Of a stretch of DNA of 5,272 bases, positions 1 through 5,272 are shown piece by piece. The notes below the pieces were generated by a model that made no database searches, was not told the DNA's origin, and saw only the letters and a list, made by a program, of their open reading frames with translations. The stretch's first letter is position 1, and every line of letters begins with the position of its first letter. The DNA is from an uncultured Clostridia bacterium (lineage in GTDB: Bacteria > Bacillota > Clostridia > Oscillospirales > Oscillospiraceae), in assembly GCA_947176425.1 (NCBI GenBank), contig CAMWQV010000194.1:1-5272 (forward strand), given 5' to 3'. Made by a program: the position numbers and the translations under genes.

Positions 1-332
1 GTCCCAGCAACGCGGACGCGGCAAGCGACTTGGTAGACCAGACCTATGGGTATCTCTCCGGCGGCGCGGAACCAACGGCGGTTTTGGAAATTGAAGGCCG
101 CGTATCCGAAATGGAGGCGGATTTGATTTCCATGTTTGAGGACGATCTGCGGGATTACTATGATTACAGTGACCATGACTTATCGGCTATGAAGCCGTAT
201 TTGATGGTGGAACCCCGCAGCTTTACGGCGGTGCGGGTCTTATGCGCAGTAGGCGCGGGACTGTTGGTACTGGGTATTTTGGTGTTTGTGCGCCGCTGGA
301 AAAAGTACAGCGACCTTGAAATTATGAACTGA
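1..332 (+). CDS. C-terminal part of an unrecognised membrane-anchored protein (5'-truncated)
   Basis: The reading frame is open from the left edge (first full codon at position 3) to the TGA at 330-332, so the gene starts upstream of the window. The TTG at 30-32 is an ordinary leucine codon with no ribosome binding site, not a start. The visible 109 or so residues form an acidic, polar stretch rich in Asp, Glu and Tyr (for example DDLRDYYDYSDHD), followed near the C-terminus by one hydrophobic segment, VRVLCAVGAGLLVLGILVFV. Basic residues (RRWKK) come next and then a short tail. By the positive-inside rule the tail is cytoplasmic and the acidic part lies outside the cell. Many clostridial proteins have an ectodomain held between two membrane helices, and this could be the second half of one, but the first half is not visible. 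I do not recognise the family with confidence. The stop overlaps the start of the next gene by one base, so the two are probably co-transcribed and translationally coupled. Confidence 0.75.
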   Translation, partial: PSNADAASDLVDQTYGYLSGGAEPTAVLEIEGRVSEMEADLISMFEDDLRDYYDYSDHDLSAMKPYLMVEPRSFTAVRVLCAVGAGLLVLGILVFVRRWKKYSDLEIMN

Positions 333-859
333 TGGACGAAAAGAAACTGCTGGCAGCCGCTTTGACGGAGGGCTTTGCAAACGCCGCCCTGATTGATACG
401 AAAAGCATTACTTTTATTCCTGCGTTCCGCATACTCTGTGAGGAAAACACCTGCGGAAAATACAACGCAAATCACGCCTGCCCGCCGCTGTGCGGTACAG
501 TGGAGGAGATGCGGGAGAAGCTGCTGCAATGGCCCCGTGCGCTGGTGCTGCAAACGATGTGGGATATTGACGATCCCTTGGACTCCGCCCAGATCAAGCC
601 CGCAAAAGAACAGCATAATCAGATGACGCGCCGCTTAATTGCGCAGGCGGAAAGCCCGTGCTTGATGGTCGGGGCAAGCGGATGTGACCTGTGCAGTCCC
701 TGCACCGCTGCGGAAGGAAAACCCTGCCGTTTTCCGGACCGGTGCGCCTCGTGTATGTCTGCGTACTGCATTTTTGTGGAGGAAATGGCTCGCGGCTGCG
801 GGATGGAATATGACTGCGGTCCCGGCGTGACGGCGTTTTTCAGCCTGATTTGTTTTTGA
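332..859 (+). CDS. DUF2284-type cysteine-rich putative metal/Fe-S-binding protein
   Basis: This is a complete 175-residue soluble protein with no signal peptide or membrane segment. It carries 15 cysteines in two groups. The N-terminal group is C36-x4-C41-x8-C50-x3-C54, ending in the phrase ACPPLCG. The C-terminal group is C118-x2-C121-x2-C124-x7-C132, then C138-x2-C141, C146, C156 and C162; the CxxCxxC run is ferredoxin-like. This layout matches my recollection of the DUF2284/COG5423 'predicted metal-binding protein' family, common in anaerobes, whose biochemical role is not established. Binding of one or more Fe-S clusters is inferred from cysteine spacing only. The ATG at 332-334 overlaps the TGA of the upstream membrane protein (TGATG), and no good Shine-Dalgarno sequence precedes it, so translation probably depends on coupling. 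A hairpin terminator follows 12 bases after the stop. The family call is fairly secure; the function is open. Confidence 0.88.
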   Translation: MDEKKLLAAALTEGFANAALIDTKSITFIPAFRILCEENTCGKYNANHACPPLCGTVEEMREKLLQWPRALVLQTMWDIDDPLDSAQIKPAKEQHNQMTRRLIAQAESPCLMVGASGCDLCSPCTAAEGKPCRFPDRCASCMSAYCIFVEEMARGCGMEYDCGPGVTAFFSLICF

Positions 860-870
860 GAACAGAAAAT

Positions 871-906
871 AACCGATGCCGTTCGGAAACAGCATCGGTT
901 GTTTTT
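871..906. terminator. Intrinsic terminator between convergent genes
   Basis: A perfect 9-bp inverted repeat, AACCGATGC (871-879) and GCATCGGTT (892-900), encloses a 12-base loop and is followed on the plus strand by GTTTTT. It lies 12 bases after the DUF2284 stop. On the minus strand the same stem lies 11 bases past the stop of the symporter gene and is followed by ATTTTCTGTT, a weaker U-tract. It should therefore stop plus-strand transcripts efficiently and may also serve the convergent symporter transcript. Confidence 0.88.
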
Positions 907-916
907 ATGCTTTAAT

Positions 917-2335
917 TTATCTTTTCGCTTTTGCCGTCTTGCCGCCTGCAAAGTACTCTTTCGTCAGTCTGAAGACCACAGGACACAGAAGCAGAACACC
1001 GATCAGATTCGGAATCGCCATCAGACCGTTCAGCGTGTCGGCGATGTCCCAGGCAAGGCCCAGGTCCATGGTCGCGCTGATAAGGATAACAGCTGTATAG
1101 ATGACCTGATAGGGTTTGATTGCCTTTTCGCCCAAGATGAACTCCCAGCAGCGGCAGCCATACAGACCCCAGCTCAGAACGGTAGACAATGCAAACAGGC
1201 TCAAGCCAATGGCGATAATCAGCGCACCTACCTGGGGACCCAGTACAGTACCTAACGCCTGGGCGTTCAGAGCGGTGGTGCCCTGTGTGCCGTAGTTCAG
1301 GGTAGCGTCATCCAGAGCAAGCAGGATGGTCAGACCGGACAGAGTGCAGATCACGATGGTGTCCATGAAGACTTCAAAGATACCGTACAGTCCCTGACGG
1401 ACCGGGTTGCTTTCAGAGGAGGCAGCGTGTGCGATAGGCGCGGAACCAAGACCGGCTTCATTGGAGAATACGCCGCGCTTGACGCCCCAAGTAATGCAGA
1501 GCTTCATACCGATACCGGCAGCGCCGCCGGTGACAGCCTGGGGATTAAACGCGCCCTGGAAAATCATTGCGAAAACATGGGGCAATTTTCCGATATTGCA
1601 GACCACGACAGCCAGGCAAGCAACGATGTAAATAACAGACATGATGGGGACCAGTTTCTCCGTAACGGCGCCAATGCGTTTGATGCCGCCGATGAGGACG
1701 ATGCCGACGATAATCATGAGGATAATGGCAAGCACGAGATTGATCATGGAGCGCTGTTCCGCGGCGGCGGGGACAAAGGCTTGGATTGCGGTATTGATAG
1801 AGTCGGTGATATTGCCGACCTGCACCGCATTGCCGATGCCGAAGGAAGCGAGGCCGCCGAAGACGCAGAAGATGCCGCCCAGCCATTTCCAGTTCTTCCC
1901 TAAACCGTTTTTGATGTAGTACATGGGACCGCCGACCCAGTCCTGTTTAGCGTTCTTCTCACGGAACTTTACCGAGAGCAGGACTTCCGAGTATTTTGTG
2001 GCCATACCCAGCAGGGCGGAGACCCACAGCCAGAAGATAGAGCCTGCGCCGCCCAGTGTAACAGCGGTGGTGATACCCGCGATGTTGCCGGTGCCGACGG
2101 TAGCTGCCAGCGCGGTGGTCAGAGCCTGGAACGGTGTAACTTCTCCCTCTTTGGCCTCCTGTTTTTGGAACATTTTGCCGATAGTGTTTTTCATGGCATA
2201 GCCGAACTTCCTAAACTGGAAGCCCTTCAAACCAATCGTGAGGATAATGCCCGCACCCATCAGCAGGATCAGGGCCGGTACGCCCCAAACGATTCCATTG
2301 ATAAAACCGTTTATGTTGGTAATAGTTTCTACCAT
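917..2335 (-). CDS. AGCS-family sodium:alanine/glycine symporter
   Basis: A 472-residue polytopic membrane protein, full length for the alanine-or-glycine:cation symporter (AGCS) family, which has a LeuT-like fold and imports small amino acids with Na+. Hydrophobic segments run through most of the chain, from about residues 17-36 to 437-456. The family signature TALAATVGTGNIAGI is at 74-88, in the region that includes the unwound first helix of the transport core. Other conserved AGCS blocks are GGPMYYI (135-141), KRGVFSNEAGLGSAPIAHA (286-304) and SWGLYGCRCWEFILG (388-402). The tail is basic (GGKTAKAKR). Relatives include B. subtilis AlsT, E. coli YaaJ and archaeal AgcS. The start ATG (2333-2335) is preceded by a strong Shine-Dalgarno site. 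The upstream glycine riboswitch argues that glycine is a physiological substrate, probably along with alanine; this is inferred from regulation, not from binding-site residues. It appears to be a single-gene transcription unit. Confidence 0.96.
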   Translation of the reverse strand: MVETITNINGFINGIVWGVPALILLMGAGIILTIGLKGFQFRKFGYAMKNTIGKMFQKQEAKEGEVTPFQALTTALAATVGTGNIAGITTAVTLGGAGSIFWLWVSALLGMATKYSEVLLSVKFREKNAKQDWVGGPMYYIKNGLGKNWKWLGGIFCVFGGLASFGIGNAVQVGNITDSINTAIQAFVPAAAEQRSMINLVLAIILMIIVGIVLIGGIKRIGAVTEKLVPIMSVIYIVACLAVVVCNIGKLPHVFAMIFQGAFNPQAVTGGAAGIGMKLCITWGVKRGVFSNEAGLGSAPIAHAASSESNPVRQGLYGIFEVFMDTIVICTLSGLTILLALDDATLNYGTQGTTALNAQALGTVLGPQVGALIIAIGLSLFALSTVLSWGLYGCRCWEFILGEKAIKPYQVIYTAVILISATMDLGLAWDIADTLNGLMAIPNLIGVLLLCPVVFRLTKEYFAGGKTAKAKR

Positions 2336-2344
2336 ACGTTTCCT

Positions 2345-2350
2345 CTCCTT
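2345..2350 (-). promoter_or_regulatory. Shine-Dalgarno site of the symporter gene
   Basis: Read on the minus strand, AAGGAG (within AAGGAGAGGA) lies 9 bases before the ATG. It is the only strong ribosome binding site near the first in-frame ATG and fixes the symporter start. It lies 30 bases downstream of the riboswitch terminator's U-tract, outside that hairpin, so control is more likely by transcription termination than by sequestering this site. Confidence 0.85.
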
Positions 2351-2380
2351 TCAAAAATTACAATTACACACCAGAAAACG

Positions 2381-2408
2381 AAAAATCGGAGGGCAGACGC
2401 CTCTCCGA
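2381..2408 (-). terminator. Riboswitch expression platform: intrinsic terminator in the symporter leader
   Basis: On the minus strand TCGGAG (2408-2403) pairs with CTCCGA (2391-2386). A bulged A follows, then GGC (2401-2399) pairs with GCC (2394-2392) around a four-base loop. TTTTT follows directly (2385-2381). A GC-rich hairpin plus U-tract inside the 5' leader, between the glycine aptamer and the coding start, is the expected transcription-control platform. The 5' arm contains GAGAG (2405-2401), which is complementary to CTCTC (2494-2490) in the aptamer core and could form a competing antiterminator. Confidence 0.85.
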
Positions 2409-2473
2409 AAAAACAGATGTGACATGACCGGCTTTCCAAGCTATTGGCACAGCGGGGAAAAATGTCTATGATG

Positions 2474-2552
2474 TTCTGTCCTTTTGCCTGAGAGATCACG
2501 GGAATCAGCCGCTTACACCTTCGGCATCCGTATCATGCGGATTTCTCCAGAA
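2474..2552 (-). promoter_or_regulatory. Glycine riboswitch, single aptamer
   Basis: The minus strand carries hallmark glycine-aptamer segments in the right order. These are CTGGAGA (2550-2544), a P2 hairpin ATCCG/CGGAT (2542-2538 with 2530-2526), the conserved core GCCGAAGG followed by TGTAAGC (2525-2511), and the 3' block CTCAGGCAAAAGGACAGA (2492-2475). P1 closes as TTCTG (2552-2548) with CAGAA (2478-2474). Glycine riboswitches are known to control glycine-cleavage operons and Na+/alanine(glycine) symporters, and the next gene is exactly such a symporter. Most members are tandem; only one aptamer is recognisable here. The predicted transcription start lies only about 20 bases upstream, which leaves no room for a 5' partner. 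The 3' flank has only small helices before the terminator. The identification is secure. Whether glycine turns expression off or on is not shown; repression of uptake through the terminator is the simpler model. Confidence 0.95.
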
Positions 2553-2579
2553 TTTCGTCCGGTATGTAATTTGGGTTTT

Positions 2580-2608
2580 ATTCTAGCATACTTCCTCCGC
2601 AGATGCAA
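2580..2608 (-). promoter_or_regulatory. Promoter of the riboswitch-symporter transcript
   Basis: On the minus strand, TTGCAT (2608-2603) is followed by a 17-base spacer and TAGAAT (2585-2580). TG lies one base before the -10 (TGCTAGAAT), which makes it an extended -10 of the vegetative sigma-A type. The predicted start is near 2573, about 20 bases before riboswitch P1. That position leaves the aptamer at the very 5' end of the RNA, as expected for a leader riboswitch. Confidence 0.8.
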
Positions 2609-2744
2609 GGCTTTTTTGCGTCCGTTCACAATTTCGTCATAATTAACAAAAGCAGTGGGAGAGGTTTGGGCATCATTTTTTGGGCAAGTTCACCGATATA
2701 GGACGGTCCGCTAGGAAAAATTTGATGAATTGATAAAATTTTTC
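2609..2744. other. Non-coding core of the divergent intergenic region
   Basis: This stretch lies between the -35 elements of the two divergent promoters and belongs to the 474-base gene-free region 2336-2809. It holds no credible coding frame with a ribosome binding site. Visible features are a 9-base palindrome GGACGGTCC (2701-2709), an AT-rich inverted repeat (listed separately), and a second copy of AATTTCGTC at 2630-2638 that matches bases beside the riboswitch. None of these identifies a known regulator. Confidence 0.5.
2716..2743. repeat. AT-rich inverted repeat upstream of the nitroreductase-Nudix promoter
   Basis: AAAAATTT (2716-2723) and AAATTTTT (2736-2743) are perfect inverted complements separated by 12 bases, and the second arm ends one base before the TTGACA -35. 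The placement suits an UP element for RNA polymerase alpha subunits or an operator for a dimeric regulator. It is too AT-rich and lacks the context for a terminator of any visible gene. The pattern is clear; its function is not. Confidence 0.4.
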
Positions 2745-2773
2745 TTGACAACGGGGCCTGTGTGGAAGAAAAT
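2745..2773 (+). promoter_or_regulatory. Promoter of the nitroreductase-Nudix gene
   Basis: A perfect -35 consensus TTGACA (2745-2750) is followed by a 17-base spacer and GAAAAT (2768-2773), a 4-of-6 match to the -10. The AT-rich block just upstream could act as an UP element. The predicted start near 2780 gives a leader of about 30 bases that ends in the AGGAGGT site of the gene. Confidence 0.6.
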
Positions 2774-2796
2774 AGAGACAGGAGAATATGGGGAAC

Positions 2797-2803
2797 AGGA
2801 GGT
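2797..2803 (+). promoter_or_regulatory. Shine-Dalgarno site fixing the nitroreductase-Nudix start
   Basis: AGGAGGT lies 6 bases before the ATG at 2810-2812. It selects this ATG over the in-frame GTG at 2762-2764, which has no ribosome binding site and lies upstream of the predicted -10 and transcription start. Confidence 0.9.
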
Positions 2804-2809
2804 ATAGTT

Positions 2810-3934
2810 ATGACTCTGGCAGATGTTGTTTTGACGCGGACTTCTGTGCGCCGCTACCGTCCCGACCCGCTCACGCCTCTGCAAAGGGAGGAACTGGGCA
2901 AGGCGGTCAGGATGTGCAATGAACGTTCCGGCCTGCATATCCGGCTGGTATGCGAGCGGCCCGAACCCTTTACCCTGCTGAAAAGCTACGGTATTTTCAA
3001 AGGCGTGCGCAATTACTTTGTGTTCGCCGGTTCCAGCAGCGACCCCCATTTAGAAGAAAAATGCGGTTATTATGGGGAAGAACTGGTCCTGACCGCGGCG
3101 GCGATGGGACTGGGGACATGCTGGATCGGCGGTACTTACGACAAATCCGGCTGTCTGCGGCATTTGGAACCGGGAGAATCCCTGGTCTGCGTGGCGGCTC
3201 TGGGGCGTCCCGAGGAACGCAGCGGACGGGATAAACTGGTTGCAATGGCGTCGAAGCGAAAGACCAGACCGTCCGCGGAACTGGCGCGGAATTACAGCGG
3301 CGCGCCGAGCTGGTTCATGTCCGGCATCGCGTCGGTACAGCGCGCCCCCTCCGCACGGAACCGGCAGGCATATCAGTTCGTTTGGAAAGGGGACGGCACA
3401 GTACAGGCCAATATCACCGGACAGCATGAGTTTTCCATGGTGGACCTGGGGATTGCCAAGTATCATTTTGAGCTGGGCGCACACGGCGGACAGTGGACTT
3501 GGGGCAGCGGCGGCGCGTTTGTGAAGGCTGAGGAGGAAAAATCCTGCGGCGCGGTCGTGTGGCGGGAGGAAAAGGGACAGCGGCAGTATCTGCTTGCCCG
3601 GCACAATGGCGGACATTGGAGTTTTCCGAAAGGGCATGTGGAAGCGGGAGAAAAAGAGATTGACACTGCACGGCGGGAAATTCTGGAGGAAACCGGTCTG
3701 GAGACGAAAATCGACACAGGCTTCCGGCAGACCGTGACCTATTACCCAAAGCCGGGCGTTGTAAAAGATGTGGTGTTTTTTACCGCCAGACCTTCGGGCG
3801 GACAGGAGCAGGCGCAGGTCGAAGAAATTGCGGAAATCGGATGGTTTTCGTTCCAGGAAGCCTGTTCTTTGATTACGTTCGCCTCAGATGAGGATGTTCT
3901 GCTTGCGGCTGACAGGTATTTATCAGGAAAATAG
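2810..3934 (+). CDS. Nitroreductase (TM1586-like) fused to a Nudix hydrolase
   Basis: A 374-residue cytoplasmic protein with two domains. Residues 1 to about 235 resemble the putative TM1586-type nitroreductases: an N-terminal TRTSVRRY (9-16) of the FMN-binding type, GEELVLTAAAMGLGTCWIGG (89-108), and a second-half block APSARNRQAYQF (179-190). Residues about 243-372 form a Nudix domain with an intact Nudix box from G275 to L297 (G-x5-E281-x7-R289-E290-x2-E293-E294-x-G296). The preceding WSFPKGHVEAGE is typical of Ap4A-hydrolase-like members, so the likely reaction is Mg2+-dependent cleavage of a nucleoside-diphosphate-linked compound, perhaps a dinucleoside polyphosphate. Substrates of both halves are unknown. 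The frame is continuous with no linker stop or frameshift, so this is a true fusion. It has its own promoter, a strong RBS and a terminator just after the stop, and is divergent from the symporter. Domain calls are solid for Nudix and good for nitroreductase. Confidence 0.92.
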   Translation: MTLADVVLTRTSVRRYRPDPLTPLQREELGKAVRMCNERSGLHIRLVCERPEPFTLLKSYGIFKGVRNYFVFAGSSSDPHLEEKCGYYGEELVLTAAAMGLGTCWIGGTYDKSGCLRHLEPGESLVCVAALGRPEERSGRDKLVAMASKRKTRPSAELARNYSGAPSWFMSGIASVQRAPSARNRQAYQFVWKGDGTVQANITGQHEFSMVDLGIAKYHFELGAHGGQWTWGSGGAFVKAEEEKSCGAVVWREEKGQRQYLLARHNGGHWSFPKGHVEAGEKEIDTARREILEETGLETKIDTGFRQTVTYYPKPGVVKDVVFFTARPSGGQEQAQVEEIAEIGWFSFQEACSLITFASDEDVLLAADRYLSGK

Positions 3935-3937
3935 ATG

Positions 3938-3980
3938 AAAACAGCGGTTTCCGGCGTTTTGCTGCCGGGACCGCTGTTTT
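3938..3980. terminator. Bidirectional intrinsic terminator between the Nudix fusion and dnaE
   Basis: AAAACAGCGGT (3938-3948) pairs perfectly with ACCGCTGTTTT (3970-3980). After a small internal mismatch, CCGGC (3951-3955) pairs with GCCGG (3964-3968) around an 8-base loop. The arms begin with AAAA and end with TTTT, so each strand reads a GC-rich hairpin followed by a U-tract. The hairpin starts 3 bases after the fusion-gene stop and lies 7 bases past the dnaE stop, and so serves both convergent genes. Confidence 0.92.
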
Positions 3981-3987
3981 AAAGCGT

Positions 3988-5272
3988 TTACTGCACCACC
4001 ACGTTTTCCTCTCCCAGCACAGCGGCCATTTCTTCTACCAGCGATTTCCCCAGCAGGCAGCTGCTGGCCATCCGTTTTCCGGTGTCCATAAATACCAGAC
4101 GGACCGGCGTCGTACCGGGGAACATACTGATGACCCGGTTTACATGATCCCATGCGGGATGCTCCCTGCTTTTCAGGCGCAGCCACAGCATTTTTCCCTC
4201 GACCACCGGGACATGGACCTCCTGCGGCTGTTCCGGCTTTTCCACGCTGCTGCCGCGCAGCTGGTATATTTCATCGCAGATCACTTGCGGCGGTTTTTCG
4301 TCCCGCACGCTCAGCCTTCCGCGAACTAAGACCGCATTGCCCACATTGAGCTGGCGTCCAAAACGTTCCAGCGTCCGGCTGAAACAGATCAGCTCGATTG
4401 ACGCCGTGTCGTCCTCCACCATAGCATATGCCATCATAGAATTATTTTTCGTCGTGCGGGTGCGGTAAGCGGTCACGATTCCGGCGATAGAAATTAACTG
4501 TTCATCTTGAAAATTGACCGGTCCGCCGTCCTGTGCAAAATCGCTGTGAATCGCGCCGATGTGTACCGCTCCCGCTTTAGCAGCCGCCTCCCGGTATGCG
4601 TTCATCGGATGGCCCGACAAATACATACCTGTAACTTCACGTTCCTGCCGCATTTTTTCATGCAGCGCGTACTCCGGAATTTCGGGATATGCCACTGTGC
4701 TCCGCTGGACAGTCGAGGTCTGCGATATGCCGAAAAAGTCTATCTGTCCGTCAACATTCTGCCGCCGCGAATCCCCGATAGAATCCAGCAGCTTGTCGCT
4801 GACCGCGGCCATACGGCTCCTGTAGACGCCAAAGCTGTCGAACGCCCCGGCACGGATTAAATTTTCAACGGCGCGCTTGTTGATGTCGAACCGGTACATC
4901 CGCTCACAAAAATCCTGCAATCCTGTAAACGGGCCATTTTCCGTGCGCTCCCGGACGGCATTCTGGATAAATCCCCTGCCGATGCCCTTGATTGCCACTA
5001 ACCCGAACCGGATTCCGTCGTTTTCTACGGTAAAACAGTCCTGGGAATGGTTGATGTCAGGCGGCAGCAGATTGATTCCCATGTCCCTGCACTCGCTGAT
5101 ATAGCCGGAAATTTTCTCCGTGTAGTCCAGCACTGAGGTCAGCAGCGCGGCCATATACTCCTGGGGATGGTGATATTTGAACCATGCTGTCTGATAGGCA
5201 ACGACCGCGTAACAGACCGCGTGTGCCTTGTTGAATGCATAACTAGCAAAGCTCTCCATATCTTTAAAGATT
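3988..5272 (-). CDS. dnaE: DNA polymerase III alpha subunit DnaE, C-terminal part (5' end outside window)
   Basis: About 427 C-terminal residues of the replicative polymerase subunit are visible. The frame is open to the right edge (IFKD precedes the ATG at 5257-5259), so that methionine is internal. Counting from it, FASYAFNKAHAVCYAVVAYQ (4-23) is the conserved fingers-region block, usually FNKSHA. A helix-hairpin-helix segment covers GLVAIKGIGRGFIQNAV (86-102). QIDFF (172-176) fits the beta-clamp-binding pattern Q-x-x-(L/F)-F. REVTGMYLSGHP (207-218) leads into an OB-fold domain (about 256-334) that binds single-stranded DNA. A 70-residue tail of the type seen in Firmicutes DnaE follows. The PHP and palm catalytic domains lie outside the window, so polymerase activity cannot be judged here. 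Absence of a PolC-type layout and presence of the OB fold after the HhH support DnaE over PolC. The gene ends at the bidirectional terminator. Confidence 0.96.
   Translation of the reverse strand, partial: IFKDMESFASYAFNKAHAVCYAVVAYQTAWFKYHHPQEYMAALLTSVLDYTEKISGYISECRDMGINLLPPDINHSQDCFTVENDGIRFGLVAIKGIGRGFIQNAVRERTENGPFTGLQDFCERMYRFDINKRAVENLIRAGAFDSFGVYRSRMAAVSDKLLDSIGDSRRQNVDGQIDFFGISQTSTVQRSTVAYPEIPEYALHEKMRQEREVTGMYLSGHPMNAYREAAAKAGAVHIGAIHSDFAQDGGPVNFQDEQLISIAGIVTAYRTRTTKNNSMMAYAMVEDDTASIELICFSRTLERFGRQLNVGNAVLVRGRLSVRDEKPPQVICDEIYQLRGSSVEKPEQPQEVHVPVVEGKMLWLRLKSREHPAWDHVNRVISMFPGTTPVRLVFMDTGKRMASSCLLGKSLVEEMAAVLGEENVVVQ

Noticed and set aside
164..616. Minus-strand open frame of 150 codons across the first two genes
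   Set aside because: It is antisense to two coupled real genes, has no promoter or ribosome binding site, and shows no recognisable motifs.
1427..1903. Plus-strand open frame of 158 codons rich in Asp, Glu, Ala and Gly
   Set aside because: It lies entirely antisense to the strongly conserved symporter gene. Its composition is what that gene gives when read backwards, and it lacks a ribosome binding site.
2551..2638. AATTTCGTC occurs twice, at 2551-2559 and 2630-2638, 79 bases apart in the same orientation
   Set aside because: It is only nine bases. One copy is part of the riboswitch P1 flank and the other lies upstream of the promoter. No further aptamer sequence surrounds the second copy, so a degenerate second aptamer is not supported.
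2762..2809. In-frame GTG start that would add 16 residues to the nitroreductase-Nudix protein
   Set aside because: It has no ribosome binding site and lies upstream of the predicted -10 and transcription start. The ATG at 2810 has a perfect AGGAGGT at the right spacing, and TRTSVRRY then falls at the N-terminus as usual for the family.
3050..3637. Minus-strand open frame of 195 codons
   Set aside because: It is antisense to the nitroreductase-Nudix gene and shows low-complexity Arg/Pro/Ser composition with no recognisable domain.
4219..4500. Idea that the C-terminal OB-fold part could be a separate single-stranded-DNA-binding or RecJ-like gene
   Set aside because: The frame is continuous with the fingers, HhH and clamp-binding segments of DnaE, and an OB fold at this place is standard for DnaE.
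5257..5259. ATG taken as the start of a short DnaE-like protein
   Set aside because: The frame continues upstream to the window edge with IFKD, matching the normal DnaE sequence before this conserved block. The gene is cut by the window, not truncated.

Overview
The window looks like chromosome from an anaerobic, moderately GC-rich member of the Firmicutes, most likely the class Clostridia (an Oscillospiraceae-like gut anaerobe). The reasons are a DnaE-type DNA polymerase III alpha subunit, a cysteine-rich DUF2284-type protein typical of anaerobes, strong AGGAGG-like ribosome binding sites, and a glycine riboswitch ahead of an AGCS symporter. This assignment is an inference; no 16S or other marker is present.

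Layout. (1) Positions 1-859, plus strand: the C-terminal end of an unrecognised membrane-anchored protein overlaps by one base the start of a complete DUF2284 putative Fe-S/metal-binding protein. A hairpin at 871-906 ends this unit and also lies just past the end of the next, convergent gene. (2) Positions 917-2335, minus strand: a complete AGCS-family sodium:alanine/glycine symporter. Its long leader (2336 to about 2573) holds an extended -10 promoter, a single glycine-riboswitch aptamer, an intrinsic terminator and a strong Shine-Dalgarno site, so glycine very probably controls transcription of the transporter. (3) Positions 2745-3934, plus strand and divergent from the symporter: a two-domain protein with a TM1586-like nitroreductase half and a Nudix hydrolase half, with its own promoter and RBS. 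A second bidirectional hairpin (3938-3980) separates it from (4) the C-terminal third of dnaE, minus strand, which runs off the right edge.

The four units look independently transcribed. There are two convergent junctions closed by hairpins with U-tracts on both strands, and one divergent intergenic region (2336-2809). I see no mobile element, CRISPR array, tRNA or rRNA. The points most worth following up are the nitroreductase-Nudix fusion and the architecture of the single-aptamer glycine riboswitch, which includes a possible long-range helix enclosing the whole aptamer.
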